The position numbers were made by a program, and so were the translations under genes. Below the pieces are notes generated by a model. That model did no database searches. It saw nothing but the letters and a program-made list of their open reading frames with translations, and was not told where the DNA came from. This document shows, one piece after another, positions 35,401-43,635 of a DNA stretch of 64,000 nt. Within the stretch, counting starts at the first letter, position 1, and each line of letters starts with the position of its first letter. Source of the DNA: Paramagnetospirillum magneticum AMB-1 (GTDB lineage Bacteria > Pseudomonadota > Alphaproteobacteria > Rhodospirillales > Magnetospirillaceae); the NCBI RefSeq assembly GCF_000009985.1, contig NC_007626.1, positions 3,155,943-3,219,942 on the forward strand. The letters are read 5' to 3'.

Positions 35401-38285
35401 GGCTCGGCGGTGCTGGTCACCGTGGTCTCGGCCACCTTGTCCTCGACCACCTCGGTGACGTATTTGGCCGAGCCCTGGGTGAAGTCGGTGGCCTGGAGAA
35501 TGGAATTCCATTGCCGCTTCAGCAGGCGCACCACCACCTTCTGTCCGGCGACGGGCTTGCCCTGGGCGTCGTCGACCACCACCAGGGGTTCGAGCCGGTC
35601 GGTCTTCTCGATGAAGCGCGGCAGCTTCAGCCCCAGCACGAAGGGCGGCAGGGCCAGCACCTCCTGGGTGTTGGTAACGCTCTGGTCGTCGTCGCCCACC
35701 ACCGTGGCCTCGACCACGTATTTCCTGGGCTGGGCCGTGGGTTCGATGGTGGGGTCGAGGACCAGACGGGCGGCGCCCTGGGGATCGGTCTTGCCTTCAC
35801 GTTCCAGCACGGGGCTGGAGCGGAAGGGCTGGTTGCCGGAAAAGCGCTGGTCGGCCGAGAACAGGAAGCCCGGCCGCGCCTTGGGCGTCCAGGCGAAGGG
35901 CACCTGGGTCACCCGCCAGCGCAGGGGCTGCTCGGCCACCACGCCGCCAGCGTAATACTCGGTGGTCAGGCCGACCGGGAACGGCGCGTCGAGCCCCACC
36001 GACAGCGGCGCGTGCAACTGCACCTCGAAGCGCGGCAGGCGATAGGCTTCCTTCTTGAACTTGGCCACATGGCAGCGGCCGCCCCCGGCTTCGCCATTGG
36101 CGTCCTCGGCGGTTTCCTCGTCCTCGGACTCCTTGCGGGTCGCCCCCGGCGCCTTGTAGTCCACGAAGACCTTGTAAATGCCGGTGGCCACCGTCTTGGC
36201 GTCGAACTTGTGGTAGAAGCTGCCGAATTCGTTGATGACCAGGGGATAGCGCCATTCGGCCCCGTCGGGAGCCTGCACCACCAGATTGCCGGGCTTGGCC
36301 GAAAGCTCCAGCTTGCCCGCCTCGCCCTTCCGCACATAGCCCTTGATATGGACCGGCTCCTCGGGGCGGTAGATGGGGCGCTCGGTGAAGATGTGGCACA
36401 GATCCTTGGCCGGGTCCTTGCGGTCTTCCAGCGGGCGCGTCACCCAGCTCAGCCAGCCGTCGTAATACGAGGATTCCCGCCAGCCGCCCTCGGCATAGAA
36501 CCGGGGCGGACGGGCGGGGTTGAGGACCAGGGTGTCGCCGTCCTTGGCGACCACAATGCGGCGGATGGCATCGTTGCCCTGCCCCGGCGCCTGCCAGGCC
36601 ACCATGCCGTCCGGCCCGGTGGTGAGCTGCGCCGGCAAGCCGTCGCCCTTGGCCTCCCGGCCCTCCAGCCGGATGGTGGCGCCCTCCACCGGCAGCCCGG
36701 TGGACAGCGAGGTGACGGCGAAGCGGACCCGGTCGGCCTCCTCGACGGCCGTCAGGCTGAGATCGGTGACCTGCAGCCGCATCCACACCCGGCTGCTCTT
36801 GTTCTCCAGCCGCCGGATGCCGACCAGATAATGGCCGGGCTTGCCCACCCCGGCGATGCGGGCCAAGTGGGGGCGCAGGTTGAGGCCGAAGCTGGCGGTG
36901 GCATTGCCCCGGCCCGCCGGAACGCTTACCAGTTCCGAGATGGAGGGCGAACCGAAGGCCCGGATATGCTGGGCGATGGTGTCGTCGGGCACGGAATAGG
37001 TATTGGTCCAGGGCTTGGGCTCCTCGCCCGGGGCCGGCGGACGCGCCGACTCGTCGATGACCATGTTGTCGGCGGGAAACGGCCACAACGAGCGGTCCAG
37101 CGGGTCGATGGGATGGATGCGCAGGTCCAGGCGCTCGACGCCCCGGGTCTTGACCGGCACCATCTGCGGCCCGAAGCGCTCGGCCAGCCCCTCGCCCGTG
37201 GCGAACTTGACGAAGCCCGGCTTGGCGGGGAAGGACAGGAACAACTGGTTGGCCGCCGTCAGATGCAGCGGACGGCCCTTGGTATCGGACAGCGCCGAGG
37301 GCTCCAGACGGACCTGATACAGGGTATCGGCCTCGAAGCGGCCCTTGACCACCAGGGTGTTGCCCACGGTCTCGAAACGCAGGTCGTCCACCTGGGGCGA
37401 CAGGCGCACCAGATTGCGCCCCTCGATGGGGCCCACCGGCTTGGGGCTGCCGGAAAAGGCCAGCATCACCGAGCGCTCGTCGGCCGGGCATTGCAGGGCC
37501 CGCTCCCGGGCATAGGACACGCCTTCGGGGGCGGCGGGATAGCCGGTGTCGCGGCAGCCGAACCGGGTGACGTGGAAGGCCTCGGCGGTGGCGAAGGCGA
37601 TGCGCTGTTCCTCGCGCCCCACCGTCTGGTCGGGGGCCAGCCGGATATGAACCACCACCTTGGTTCCCAACCCGATGGGATGGTGGAGGTTCAGCACATA
37701 GGTGGCGGGGTCGGCGGGGCGCAGGCGTTCCATCACCTTGACGTCGAAATCGGCGGCATTGAGGGTCCGGGAGGATTCCCCCCCCACTCCCGGCAGCGGC
37801 CGCAGCTCGATGGTCACCAGACGGGCGAGGATCTCGGGCGCGATGGGCTCGCGGAACGACAAGGTGATGGCCTCGACCGGATCGAGGCCCGTCTTGCCCT
37901 CCGCCGGCTCGCTGGACACCGGCCCCGACATCAGCGTCACCAGATCCTGGGTGCGCCCCTGCACCGTCCAGGCAAAGCGCCCCATGGGCGGCCAGGCCAC
38001 CGCCGGACGGAATTGCAAGGTGCGGGCATCCTTCCAGGCAAAGGCGCCGGGATGGGGAGGATCAAGGGTCACGACACGCTCGGGGTGGTCCTCGGCGCCG
38101 CCCTTGGCCGGGCCGGTATCGGCGTCGAAGAACACGGTGACCGGGTCCCAACTACGAAGGAAGTGCTCGGGCACCACCTGCGCATTGCCGGGGCGGCGCA
38201 CCGTATCGTCGGCCCAGGACGATGGAACCGGCGCGAAGACCAGCAGGGCCAGGACGACGGCGAGGACGCGATGGAGGACGGTCAT
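32490..38285 (-). CDS. yfhM: Bacterial alpha-2-macroglobulin family protein with thioester motif
   Basis: 1931 aa from the ATG at 38285, which overlaps the stop of the upstream gene (ATGA). An upstream in-frame extension to 38861 is antisense-like sequence and is not supported. Signal peptide about 1-25 (VLALLVFAPVPSSWA). No lipobox cysteine follows, unlike the E. coli lipoprotein. Macroglobulin-type beta domains fill the first two thirds. The thioester motif GCTEQ is intact (C1446), followed by the helical thioester domain and a receptor-binding-like C-terminus. By family knowledge it is a periplasmic broad-range protease trap. The protein is some 280 residues longer than E. coli YfhM. It is co-transcribed with pbpC. 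Confidence 0.93.
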   Translation of the reverse strand: MTVLHRVLAVVLALLVFAPVPSSWADDTVRRPGNAQVVPEHFLRSWDPVTVFFDADTGPAKGGAEDHPERVVTLDPPHPGAFAWKDARTLQFRPAVAWPPMGRFAWTVQGRTQDLVTLMSGPVSSEPAEGKTGLDPVEAITLSFREPIAPEILARLVTIELRPLPGVGGESSRTLNAADFDVKVMERLRPADPATYVLNLHHPIGLGTKVVVHIRLAPDQTVGREEQRIAFATAEAFHVTRFGCRDTGYPAAPEGVSYARERALQCPADERSVMLAFSGSPKPVGPIEGRNLVRLSPQVDDLRFETVGNTLVVKGRFEADTLYQVRLEPSALSDTKGRPLHLTAANQLFLSFPAKPGFVKFATGEGLAERFGPQMVPVKTRGVERLDLRIHPIDPLDRSLWPFPADNMVIDESARPPAPGEEPKPWTNTYSVPDDTIAQHIRAFGSPSISELVSVPAGRGNATASFGLNLRPHLARIAGVGKPGHYLVGIRRLENKSSRVWMRLQVTDLSLTAVEEADRVRFAVTSLSTGLPVEGATIRLEGREAKGDGLPAQLTTGPDGMVAWQAPGQGNDAIRRIVVAKDGDTLVLNPARPPRFYAEGGWRESSYYDGWLSWVTRPLEDRKDPAKDLCHIFTERPIYRPEEPVHIKGYVRKGEAGKLELSAKPGNLVVQAPDGAEWRYPLVINEFGSFYHKFDAKTVATGIYKVFVDYKAPGATRKESEDEETAEDANGEAGGGRCHVAKFKKEAYRLPRFEVQLHAPLSVGLDAPFPVGLTTEYYAGGVVAEQPLRWRVTQVPFAWTPKARPGFLFSADQRFSGNQPFRSSPVLEREGKTDPQGAARLVLDPTIEPTAQPRKYVVEATVVGDDDQSVTNTQEVLALPPFVLGLKLPRFIEKTDRLEPLVVVDDAQGKPVAGQKVVVRLLKRQWNSILQATDFTQGSAKYVTEVVEDKVAETTVTSTAEPFKVPFPINGAGVYVVEVESQDRLGRLQTVKVDLFAGGDRPATWSRPPAEVFSVAPDKTAYAPGETAKLVLQSPFQNGQALAVIEEPDGRNLYEWVAVRNGYGTLALPIKAEYMPRLPVHFVLMRGRLKGDDDQVGIHADLRKPATVAATQWVTVTPAKNLVKVEISAPRKAQPGQDVDLTVKLADDQGKPLAGEVTLWMVDQAVLALAKEARLDPLPQFIVPRDSKAKLRDTRNSVFGVLPLQEEPGGDEGDDGSPLLRATVRKNFTPVPYYEPSLRVGPEGTATVTVRLPDSLTNFKLRAKAVSGPSRFGFGTGDMQVRLPVLVQPALPRFVRPGDSFQLAAIGRVVDGGGGPGRAKLKLAGLDLSGSDERGFEWQANVSQRLDFPVSVPVGASGEVLVTMGVDRASDGAKDAFQVSLPVQPDRDRVAERTIARLSGDAPVVLAAVTEPVRPGTLERDVVVADKDVVALAGGLDYLRLYPFGCTEQRLSLARASLGTRQFGAALLGPDGSEERINATVRATQEWIGQSVADNGLVSYWPGGRGYVAVTAWAVQFMAEAKAAGMAVDQPLLDKLVVALKQSLRSDYRDFVDGQSWSERSWALAALTGAGQGDATYAAELARKAPYLRAEALAQVAWALARSPATPASTVTEMQQRLWSSVVVKLDKGRDVYGGLQEAGGLSPLILPSETRSVAQILRASLAARPAEPRNRLLADALLGLGKGDGWGSTNANAEALLALADWIRVGGRKGGDRAATVTFGGESRQLSLTDAAPVARTSLPPGEARISLGAPTPEPLAVWARTSYVPSADGSTQPAAARGFAVDREVWKLAPDGTLGGRMALDAPSATIALAVGEVIEDHVTVVNSADRAHIAVVVPMAAGMEPLNPALATAPPEAKPSEAVTRPPSYAAFLDDRISYFYDELPKGTYHFRIRSRATVPGRFIQPAAVARAMYDDTVNGNGNGALVVVTRP

Positions 38286-41200
38286 GGCTTGCTGCTCTCT
38301 TCCTCGGTGGCGACCAGGGCCCAATAGGCGCGTTTCACATCCTCGGGGGGGCCGGTATCGGGGCGCGTCACCCCCACCAGCGCCGGCTGGACATCCACCG
38401 GCGCGGCGTCGCCGCGATTCTCCACCACCAGGAAATAGCGGCCGGCCGCCAGATCGCGCATGGCCACGCTGCCCTCGGCCAGCACGGCGCCTCGGCCGTC
38501 CAGCAAGGTCGCCCGCGCCGAATCCGACGAGCCCTTGATGCCGATTCCCACCGGCCCGGCCTTGGCCAGATCGAAGACGAACAGGCGGGCATCGCCCGGC
38601 GCCAGCCGCAGCCGTGGCCCCAACCCCTCGCCCAGGGGGACAGGCTCGCTGCGGGCCAGCCGCGCCGAGCCGGCCAGGGGGCCGCCGTGCAGCGGCCGCA
38701 GGGCCAGCACCGTGGCGCCCTCCGGCATGAAGACATGCAGCGCCGCGCCCTGAGGCGATGCCGCCACCTGGGGACCGGCGCCGGGACGGCGCAACCCGGC
38801 CATCACCGGCTCGGAGCCGCGCAGATGCAGCAGGCCGGGAGCAGCAGTGTCGAAACGCCACGAGACCTCGGCCCCCGACAGGGCCACGGTCCCCGGCACC
38901 TGGGGGGCGGCCACCGCCCCCGCCGCCGCCGGCCAGGCCTCCTCACCCGCGCCGTCCAGCCACAGGGCCAGAAGCCCCGGCCGGTGGCGCACCTCCAGCA
39001 CCCCGTCGTCCTCGACGGCGAGACGGGCGCCGGTGCGGACCTCTCCGTTCTTCTGGATCAGACGAACGCTCTCCACCTGCCCCGACACCTGCGCCACCAG
39101 CCCCTTGCCGCGCCCCTCCAGCTCCAGACGCAGAGTTCCGGCACCGGGCAGCCAGCGACTGAGCAACCCGCCGGGCTTCAGCGCGTCCTCGCCCTCGCCG
39201 GCCTGGGAGAGGCCCAGGGCATACAGCCCAGCCTCCGCCCCGGCATTGAGCAGCAGCAGGCGATCGGCCGCACTGTCCACGCTGACCGCCTGCCCCCGGT
39301 CGCCCGACCACACCACCCGCGCCACCCGGCCGTTCTCCATCAGGGCGGCGGCGAAGCGAGGCGCCAGGGTGAGGTCGAGGCGCTTGCGCCCCGGCGGCAA
39401 AGTCAGGTCGCGAGCGCGGTTGGCGGGCACCTGCCCATCGGCCAGCCCCCAGTCGAGCCGACCCGAAATCCGCTCGGCGAACGATATCTGCCGCAGCAGC
39501 AGGGGCAGCGCCCCGCCCCCGGACTCGGCCCGCCACAGCCGCACCATGGCGTCCTTGAGCCCCGCCTCGTCGGCCAGCACCGCCACCGCCGAGCCATCGG
39601 AGAAGCCACCGGTGCGGGCGTCGTCGAAGGCATCGCGGCCGCCGATGGCCACCCCCGGCTGACCCACCCGCGATTCGGCCAGGAAAAGCAGCGGCGCGGT
39701 GACCTTGCCCTCCAGGGGCCAGACGGCCGTCTCCCCCTCCTCCAGGCTCAGGGCCAGCGGCACCCGGGCATCGGGAACGATCCGCCGCGCCGTCACCTTG
39801 TGGCCCGTTCCACCCTCGTCGAGCAGCCACAGGCGCGCCCCGCCCGCCATCGCCACCTCCCCGCCGGAGCGGAGGGTCTGGCGATCGGGGGCGGTGGCCC
39901 AGCGCAGTCCGGACGGGGGCTGGTCGAAGCGGAACAGTCCCGGCCGGTCCAGACGGATCTCGGCCGCCGAAATGGCGGGCTCGAGGCCGGGAATGGCCGT
40001 CAGGGACACGCCATTGGCCAAAGCCCGTTCGGACCCTTCGGCCGCAGTGACAGAGCGCATCGCCAGCGCGATGGGAGCCGCGCCGCGATCCATGGACCAC
40101 ACCCGCAGCCGGTAGGACTCCTTCGCCCCTCTCCCGAGGGGCAGCGCCAGCAGCGCCCGGCGCCCCGAGGCGCTTCCCACGCTCCGCCAGCCGCCATCGG
40201 CGGATTTGCGCTCCAGGTCGAGGCCGGCACTGTCCGTGGACCGCGCCTGGGCCACCAGCAGGGCCTCGCCATCGCCCAAGGCCAGCGGCAGGATGTGCAC
40301 GGCGCCGCCGGCAACCGTGCGGTCCTCGGACGCGGCCAGCGGCGCGCCTTCGATCTCCGCCTGGGCGTCCAGCGTCACCCGGGTTTCCGCCTTGGCCTGG
40401 CCCACCGGCTCCACCGCCAGGGTGTAGAAGCCGGGCGCCAGCCGGGCGGCGATGTTGAAGTTCCAGTCATCGGGGCGGTCGTCGGAGCGGCCGATCACCC
40501 GACCGGCGGCGTCACGCAGCACGGCGCGGACGTCCTGATCGCCGTAGGAGGAGATTTCCACCATGCGCTCGCGGCCGATGCTGAGGGGGATCACGGCCGG
40601 GACCGACACCCGCACGCCGCGCCCCTCGGTCAGTTGGGTGATGCTCGACCGGATGGTGTAGTCGACCCGGTTGTTGGGCCGGACGGTGCGGACCCTGAGG
40701 CGATACTCGCCCGCCTCCAGCCGGCCGGCATAGGGCCGGAGGAAATTGAAGGTGGCAAGGGCCTGGCCGTCGCCGCGCTCCAGATCGGCCTCCATGAACT
40801 CGGACAGGCCAAAGCCGAGATCGGCGGGGGCCGGCAGGGCGAAGGTCCACAGGTCGCCGCTGCGCTCCCCGCCCTTGGCGGGCTCCTCCCAGCGGTGGCT
40901 GGCGCTGCCGTCCAGGGGCAGGGGGTGGGGGCCATGCCCGGCCAGAACGGGAGGCTCGGCCACCGGCTCCAGCAGGCTGACCACGCGGGCCGGCAGGGGC
41001 TGGGGCAGGATCACCACGCGATAGCGTCCGGCGGCGAGATCCCATTCAAGATCGCCACGCTGACCGGGCGTGGTCAGCGGCCAGCCCTCGGCATCCTCCA
41101 GCCGGATTGCGGGCGTTCCGGCCAGGGTCATGACCCGCAGCCAGTAACGCCCCGCCTCGGCCAGTTCGATCTCGTATTGCAGCGCTTCGCCCGCCTGCAG

Positions 41201-41977
41201 GCTGGCCCGGGCGACGTTGCCCGCCGACAGCCGACCGCCGTCCCGCAGCGGACTGGCCGCCAGCGACACGCCGAGATGGCCGGTGGTGGCGCCCTGGGGC
41301 GCGACGGTCAACTGGTAGCGCCCCTCGCGCAGATAGGTCTGCATCAGGAAATTGCGGCCGGTCCCATTGCCGGCGGCCGAATCCAGCCTGGGCAGCACCT
41401 GGGTCCGCAACGTCCCCCTGGTCTCCAGCAGGCCGGTGGTCTCGACCCGGTAGAGCGCCGGGCGCTCCACCTGGACGGTGAAGGTGGCCGATTGCAGCGC
41501 CGCCAGATCGAGAAAGCGCGGCTTTCCCGCTTCCAGCAGGGGAAAAGCCGGGCGCCGGGCCAGCACCTCCGCCGAGAGCGGCGGCAGGGGCGGCGGCGCC
41601 TCCGCCTTGGGCTGCTCCAGGCGCACGAACGCCCGCACCGGCACGGCGGCCGGATTGGAGAAGGTCACGGAATGCGTGTCCGCCGCCACCTCCAGCCGTT
41701 CGGCCGGGGCTCCGCCGGGCGGGGCCAGCATCAGGCGGCGGCCGTCCTCGGCCACGGCATCGAGAGCCCCTGCCTTGGGGATCGACAGCGGCACGGTCAC
41801 CGCCTCCCCCGCCCGCAGGGTCAGGGGCAGTTCCTCCGTCACGTCCAGGGGCAGGCGGCGAATCAGCGCGCCGCCGCCCTGCCGGGCCGACCGGCTGAGA
41901 GTCAGGCGATAGCTCTTGTCCGCCTTCAACGCCACCGGCGTGAAGGTGGCGCCGGTCACGGGCGGGGCCTCGGCCAC
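38282..41977 (-). CDS. C-terminal part of large beta-rich envelope protein (probably frameshifted)
   Basis: 1231 aa if started at the GTG at 41977, but I doubt this is a true N-terminus: there is no signal peptide or ribosome site. The reading frame continues upstream to 42009 as LTIKGEGAADP. That joins smoothly to the end of the preceding reading frame (PEQKGILA) if one base is added near 42007-42010. The sequence shows repeated beta-sandwich segments of the pre-peptidase C-terminal type (for example the LREGRYQLTV and AEAGRYWLRV strands), many Gly/Pro turns and no catalytic motif. It lies directly upstream of, and overlaps, the alpha-2-macroglobulin gene. It is probably a periplasmic or surface partner of that system. 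Its function is unknown. Confidence 0.7.
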   Translation of the reverse strand: MAEAPPVTGATFTPVALKADKSYRLTLSRSARQGGGALIRRLPLDVTEELPLTLRAGEAVTVPLSIPKAGALDAVAEDGRRLMLAPPGGAPAERLEVAADTHSVTFSNPAAVPVRAFVRLEQPKAEAPPPLPPLSAEVLARRPAFPLLEAGKPRFLDLAALQSATFTVQVERPALYRVETTGLLETRGTLRTQVLPRLDSAAGNGTGRNFLMQTYLREGRYQLTVAPQGATTGHLGVSLAASPLRDGGRLSAGNVARASLQAGEALQYEIELAEAGRYWLRVMTLAGTPAIRLEDAEGWPLTTPGQRGDLEWDLAAGRYRVVILPQPLPARVVSLLEPVAEPPVLAGHGPHPLPLDGSASHRWEEPAKGGERSGDLWTFALPAPADLGFGLSEFMEADLERGDGQALATFNFLRPYAGRLEAGEYRLRVRTVRPNNRVDYTIRSSITQLTEGRGVRVSVPAVIPLSIGRERMVEISSYGDQDVRAVLRDAAGRVIGRSDDRPDDWNFNIAARLAPGFYTLAVEPVGQAKAETRVTLDAQAEIEGAPLAASEDRTVAGGAVHILPLALGDGEALLVAQARSTDSAGLDLERKSADGGWRSVGSASGRRALLALPLGRGAKESYRLRVWSMDRGAAPIALAMRSVTAAEGSERALANGVSLTAIPGLEPAISAAEIRLDRPGLFRFDQPPSGLRWATAPDRQTLRSGGEVAMAGGARLWLLDEGGTGHKVTARRIVPDARVPLALSLEEGETAVWPLEGKVTAPLLFLAESRVGQPGVAIGGRDAFDDARTGGFSDGSAVAVLADEAGLKDAMVRLWRAESGGGALPLLLRQISFAERISGRLDWGLADGQVPANRARDLTLPPGRKRLDLTLAPRFAAALMENGRVARVVWSGDRGQAVSVDSAADRLLLLNAGAEAGLYALGLSQAGEGEDALKPGGLLSRWLPGAGTLRLELEGRGKGLVAQVSGQVESVRLIQKNGEVRTGARLAVEDDGVLEVRHRPGLLALWLDGAGEEAWPAAAGAVAAPQVPGTVALSGAEVSWRFDTAAPGLLHLRGSEPVMAGLRRPGAGPQVAASPQGAALHVFMPEGATVLALRPLHGGPLAGSARLARSEPVPLGEGLGPRLRLAPGDARLFVFDLAKAGPVGIGIKGSSDSARATLLDGRGAVLAEGSVAMRDLAAGRYFLVVENRGDAAPVDVQPALVGVTRPDTGPPEDVKRAYWALVATEEESSKP

Positions 41978-42006
41978 CGGGTCGGCGGCCCCCTCGCCCT
42001 TGATGG

Positions 42007-43530
42007 TCAGGCAAGGATGCCCTTCTGTTCGGGCCGGGGCGTGATGGAGACCACATGCAGGCCGCGATCCAGATTCCAGCTGCCGCCTCCGACGGCCGCC
42101 GCGGCGATCTTCATGTCGGGCTGGCGGATGAACGGGGTGACGGCGATCTCCGCCTCGACCCCGCCGCCGGTCATGACGAAGCGCCCCGGCTCGGCCACGT
42201 CCACATACAAGGTGACCGCGTCAAGCAGGTTGAAGCGCCGGGTCCAGGCGGTGCCGGGAAGCAGGCGCAGGGCCGAACTGGCTACCACCCGCTCGGTCCC
42301 GCCCCCCATCTCGGTCAGGATGGCGCCGAGATCGGCGTCGTCCTCGCCGGTCCCCGGACGCAGCGCCGAGATGAGATAATCGCCGGTGGCGCTGAAGGTA
42401 TAGACGCGGCTGCTGAGATAGTGCTGCAGCACATAGGATTCGCCAGGAGCGCGCTCCACCGTCACCAGACGCTGGGTGCTCCCGTCCATATTGCCGATCT
42501 CGGCCACCGGCTCGCGCGCGGTCTTGTCCAGGGCGACGTGATCGCCCGGCTGGGGATGGCCATCGGCATAGCGCGCCACATCCAGGGCGGCGCGGCCGGC
42601 TTGCGGCAGCTCCAGCCGGAAATAATTGGCGGTCTTCGGCACCAGCCAACGGTCGAAGCCGAACGGCCCGGTGACCATCTGGCGCCGCACCGCCGCCGGC
42701 AGGGAGGGAATGCCCCAGCGCAGGTGGAACGGCTTGTCCCCCGCCCCATCGGTCCAGGCGGCACCGGGACCGCCATAGGCCACCACCAGATAGAGTCCGG
42801 GATTGAGATCGGCCACCAGACGGCGCAGGGCCAGGGGGCGGCCGGGAACCGGCTCGATGGTCTCGGCCACCGGAGCGGCCTCCACCAGCCAGGTGCCGTC
42901 CTTCCACAGGCGCAAATCGGCGAGGTGACGTCCGGCGGCCTCCAGGAACACCTGACGCCGCGCCGTTACCTCCAGCCAATAGGAATGCTGTTGCAAATCG
43001 CCCAGCTCGGCCGAGAGGGTCCGCAGTTCCTCCAGCCGGGGCGGCGTGGCGCCGCTCAGGTCCTCGAAGGGCCGGACCTGCAGTTCGACAGGGGTTTCCG
43101 CCTTTTGCGGGGCGGTCAGGATGGCCTTGTGAGACCCTGGCCCGAGAAACAGGTCGACCCGGCCGTCGCGCTTGCCCGCCACGCCGTCCTCGGCGCCGGG
43201 ACCGGCCATGCGGTCGACCAGTTGCAGCGCGGTGCCGTGGGGGCTGACGGCGGCCACGGCATAGCGGCCGAACCGCTCCACCGAGAACAACCGGGCAGAG
43301 GACACCAGACCGGGCGCCGCCGGCTGCGGCGCGGCGGCTTCGCCCTCGGCCACGCTGACGGACGGCATCCCCAGGCCCGGCTCGGAATCCTGGGCTGCGG
43401 CGGGCTCGGGCGGTGCCGCCGTGGGGACCGGCACGGGCCAGTTGATCCAGGCCAAAGCCATGGAGGCGGCCGCGACCAAGGCCAGCAAGCCGGCCACTCC
43501 CCGAGATCCGCACGTCGCAGTCCTGGCCAT
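42007..43530 (-). CDS. N-terminal part of large beta-rich envelope protein (probably frameshifted)
   Basis: 507 aa from the ATG at 43530. The ATG at 43587 is excluded because a good promoter overlaps it. Residues 11-28 form a signal anchor (GVAGLLALVAAASMALAW), followed by a Pro/Ala linker and beta-rich domains with YWLEV, LYLVVAYGG and NYFRLELPQAGRAALDV strands similar to those of the following reading frame. The stop at 42007 is followed at once by the continuation in the -1 frame, so this and the 38282-41977 reading frame are most likely one gene of about 1750 codons. The event is either a sequencing or assembly error, a real inactivating mutation, or a programmed -1 frameshift. No slippery heptamer is evident at the junction. 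Confidence 0.72.
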   Translation of the reverse strand: MARTATCGSRGVAGLLALVAAASMALAWINWPVPVPTAAPPEPAAAQDSEPGLGMPSVSVAEGEAAAPQPAAPGLVSSARLFSVERFGRYAVAAVSPHGTALQLVDRMAGPGAEDGVAGKRDGRVDLFLGPGSHKAILTAPQKAETPVELQVRPFEDLSGATPPRLEELRTLSAELGDLQQHSYWLEVTARRQVFLEAAGRHLADLRLWKDGTWLVEAAPVAETIEPVPGRPLALRRLVADLNPGLYLVVAYGGPGAAWTDGAGDKPFHLRWGIPSLPAAVRRQMVTGPFGFDRWLVPKTANYFRLELPQAGRAALDVARYADGHPQPGDHVALDKTAREPVAEIGNMDGSTQRLVTVERAPGESYVLQHYLSSRVYTFSATGDYLISALRPGTGEDDADLGAILTEMGGGTERVVASSALRLLPGTAWTRRFNLLDAVTLYVDVAEPGRFVMTGGGVEAEIAVTPFIRQPDMKIAAAAVGGGSWNLDRGLHVVSITPRPEQKGILA

Positions 43531-43541
43531 CCCCCCCCCCC
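43531..43541. repeat. Homopolymeric G11 tract (C11 on + strand) abutting a start codon
   Basis: Eleven consecutive guanines on the coding strand end directly at the ATG at 43530. They occupy the place where the Shine-Dalgarno sequence should be. The tract lies between the predicted transcription start and the start codon, so length changes would alter ribosome-site spacing and not the reading frame. Confidence 0.85.
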
Positions 43542-43558
43542 TGTCACCGGCGGCCAAG

Positions 43559-43587
43559 ATGCTACTATGAGCCCCCTTGAATGCCAA
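43559..43587 (-). promoter_or_regulatory. Sigma-70-type promoter for envelope protein / A2M / pbpC operon
   Basis: On the minus strand TTGGCA (43587-43582) is separated by 17 bases from TAGCAT (43564-43559). That is 5 of 6 and 4 of 6 matches with optimal spacing. The predicted transcript starts near 43552 and gives a leader of about 22 bases before the ATG at 43530. This fixes the start choice for that gene. Confidence 0.55.
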
Positions 43588-43635
43588 TCACCCTAACGGA
43601 ATGATTGTCCGGCCGATACAGGGGGAAAGCCACCC

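Noticed and set aside
33900..38327. A 1475-codon open frame on the plus strand opposite the macroglobulin gene
   Set aside because: High-GC shadow frame rich in Gly, His, Arg and Gln with no domain; the minus-strand product has a signal peptide, thioester motif and clear family.
38222..42379. A 1385-codon plus-strand open frame opposite the beta-rich envelope gene
   Set aside because: Same low-complexity composition, no ribosome site, no recognisable domain; the opposite strand has ordered beta-strand patterns and operon overlap.
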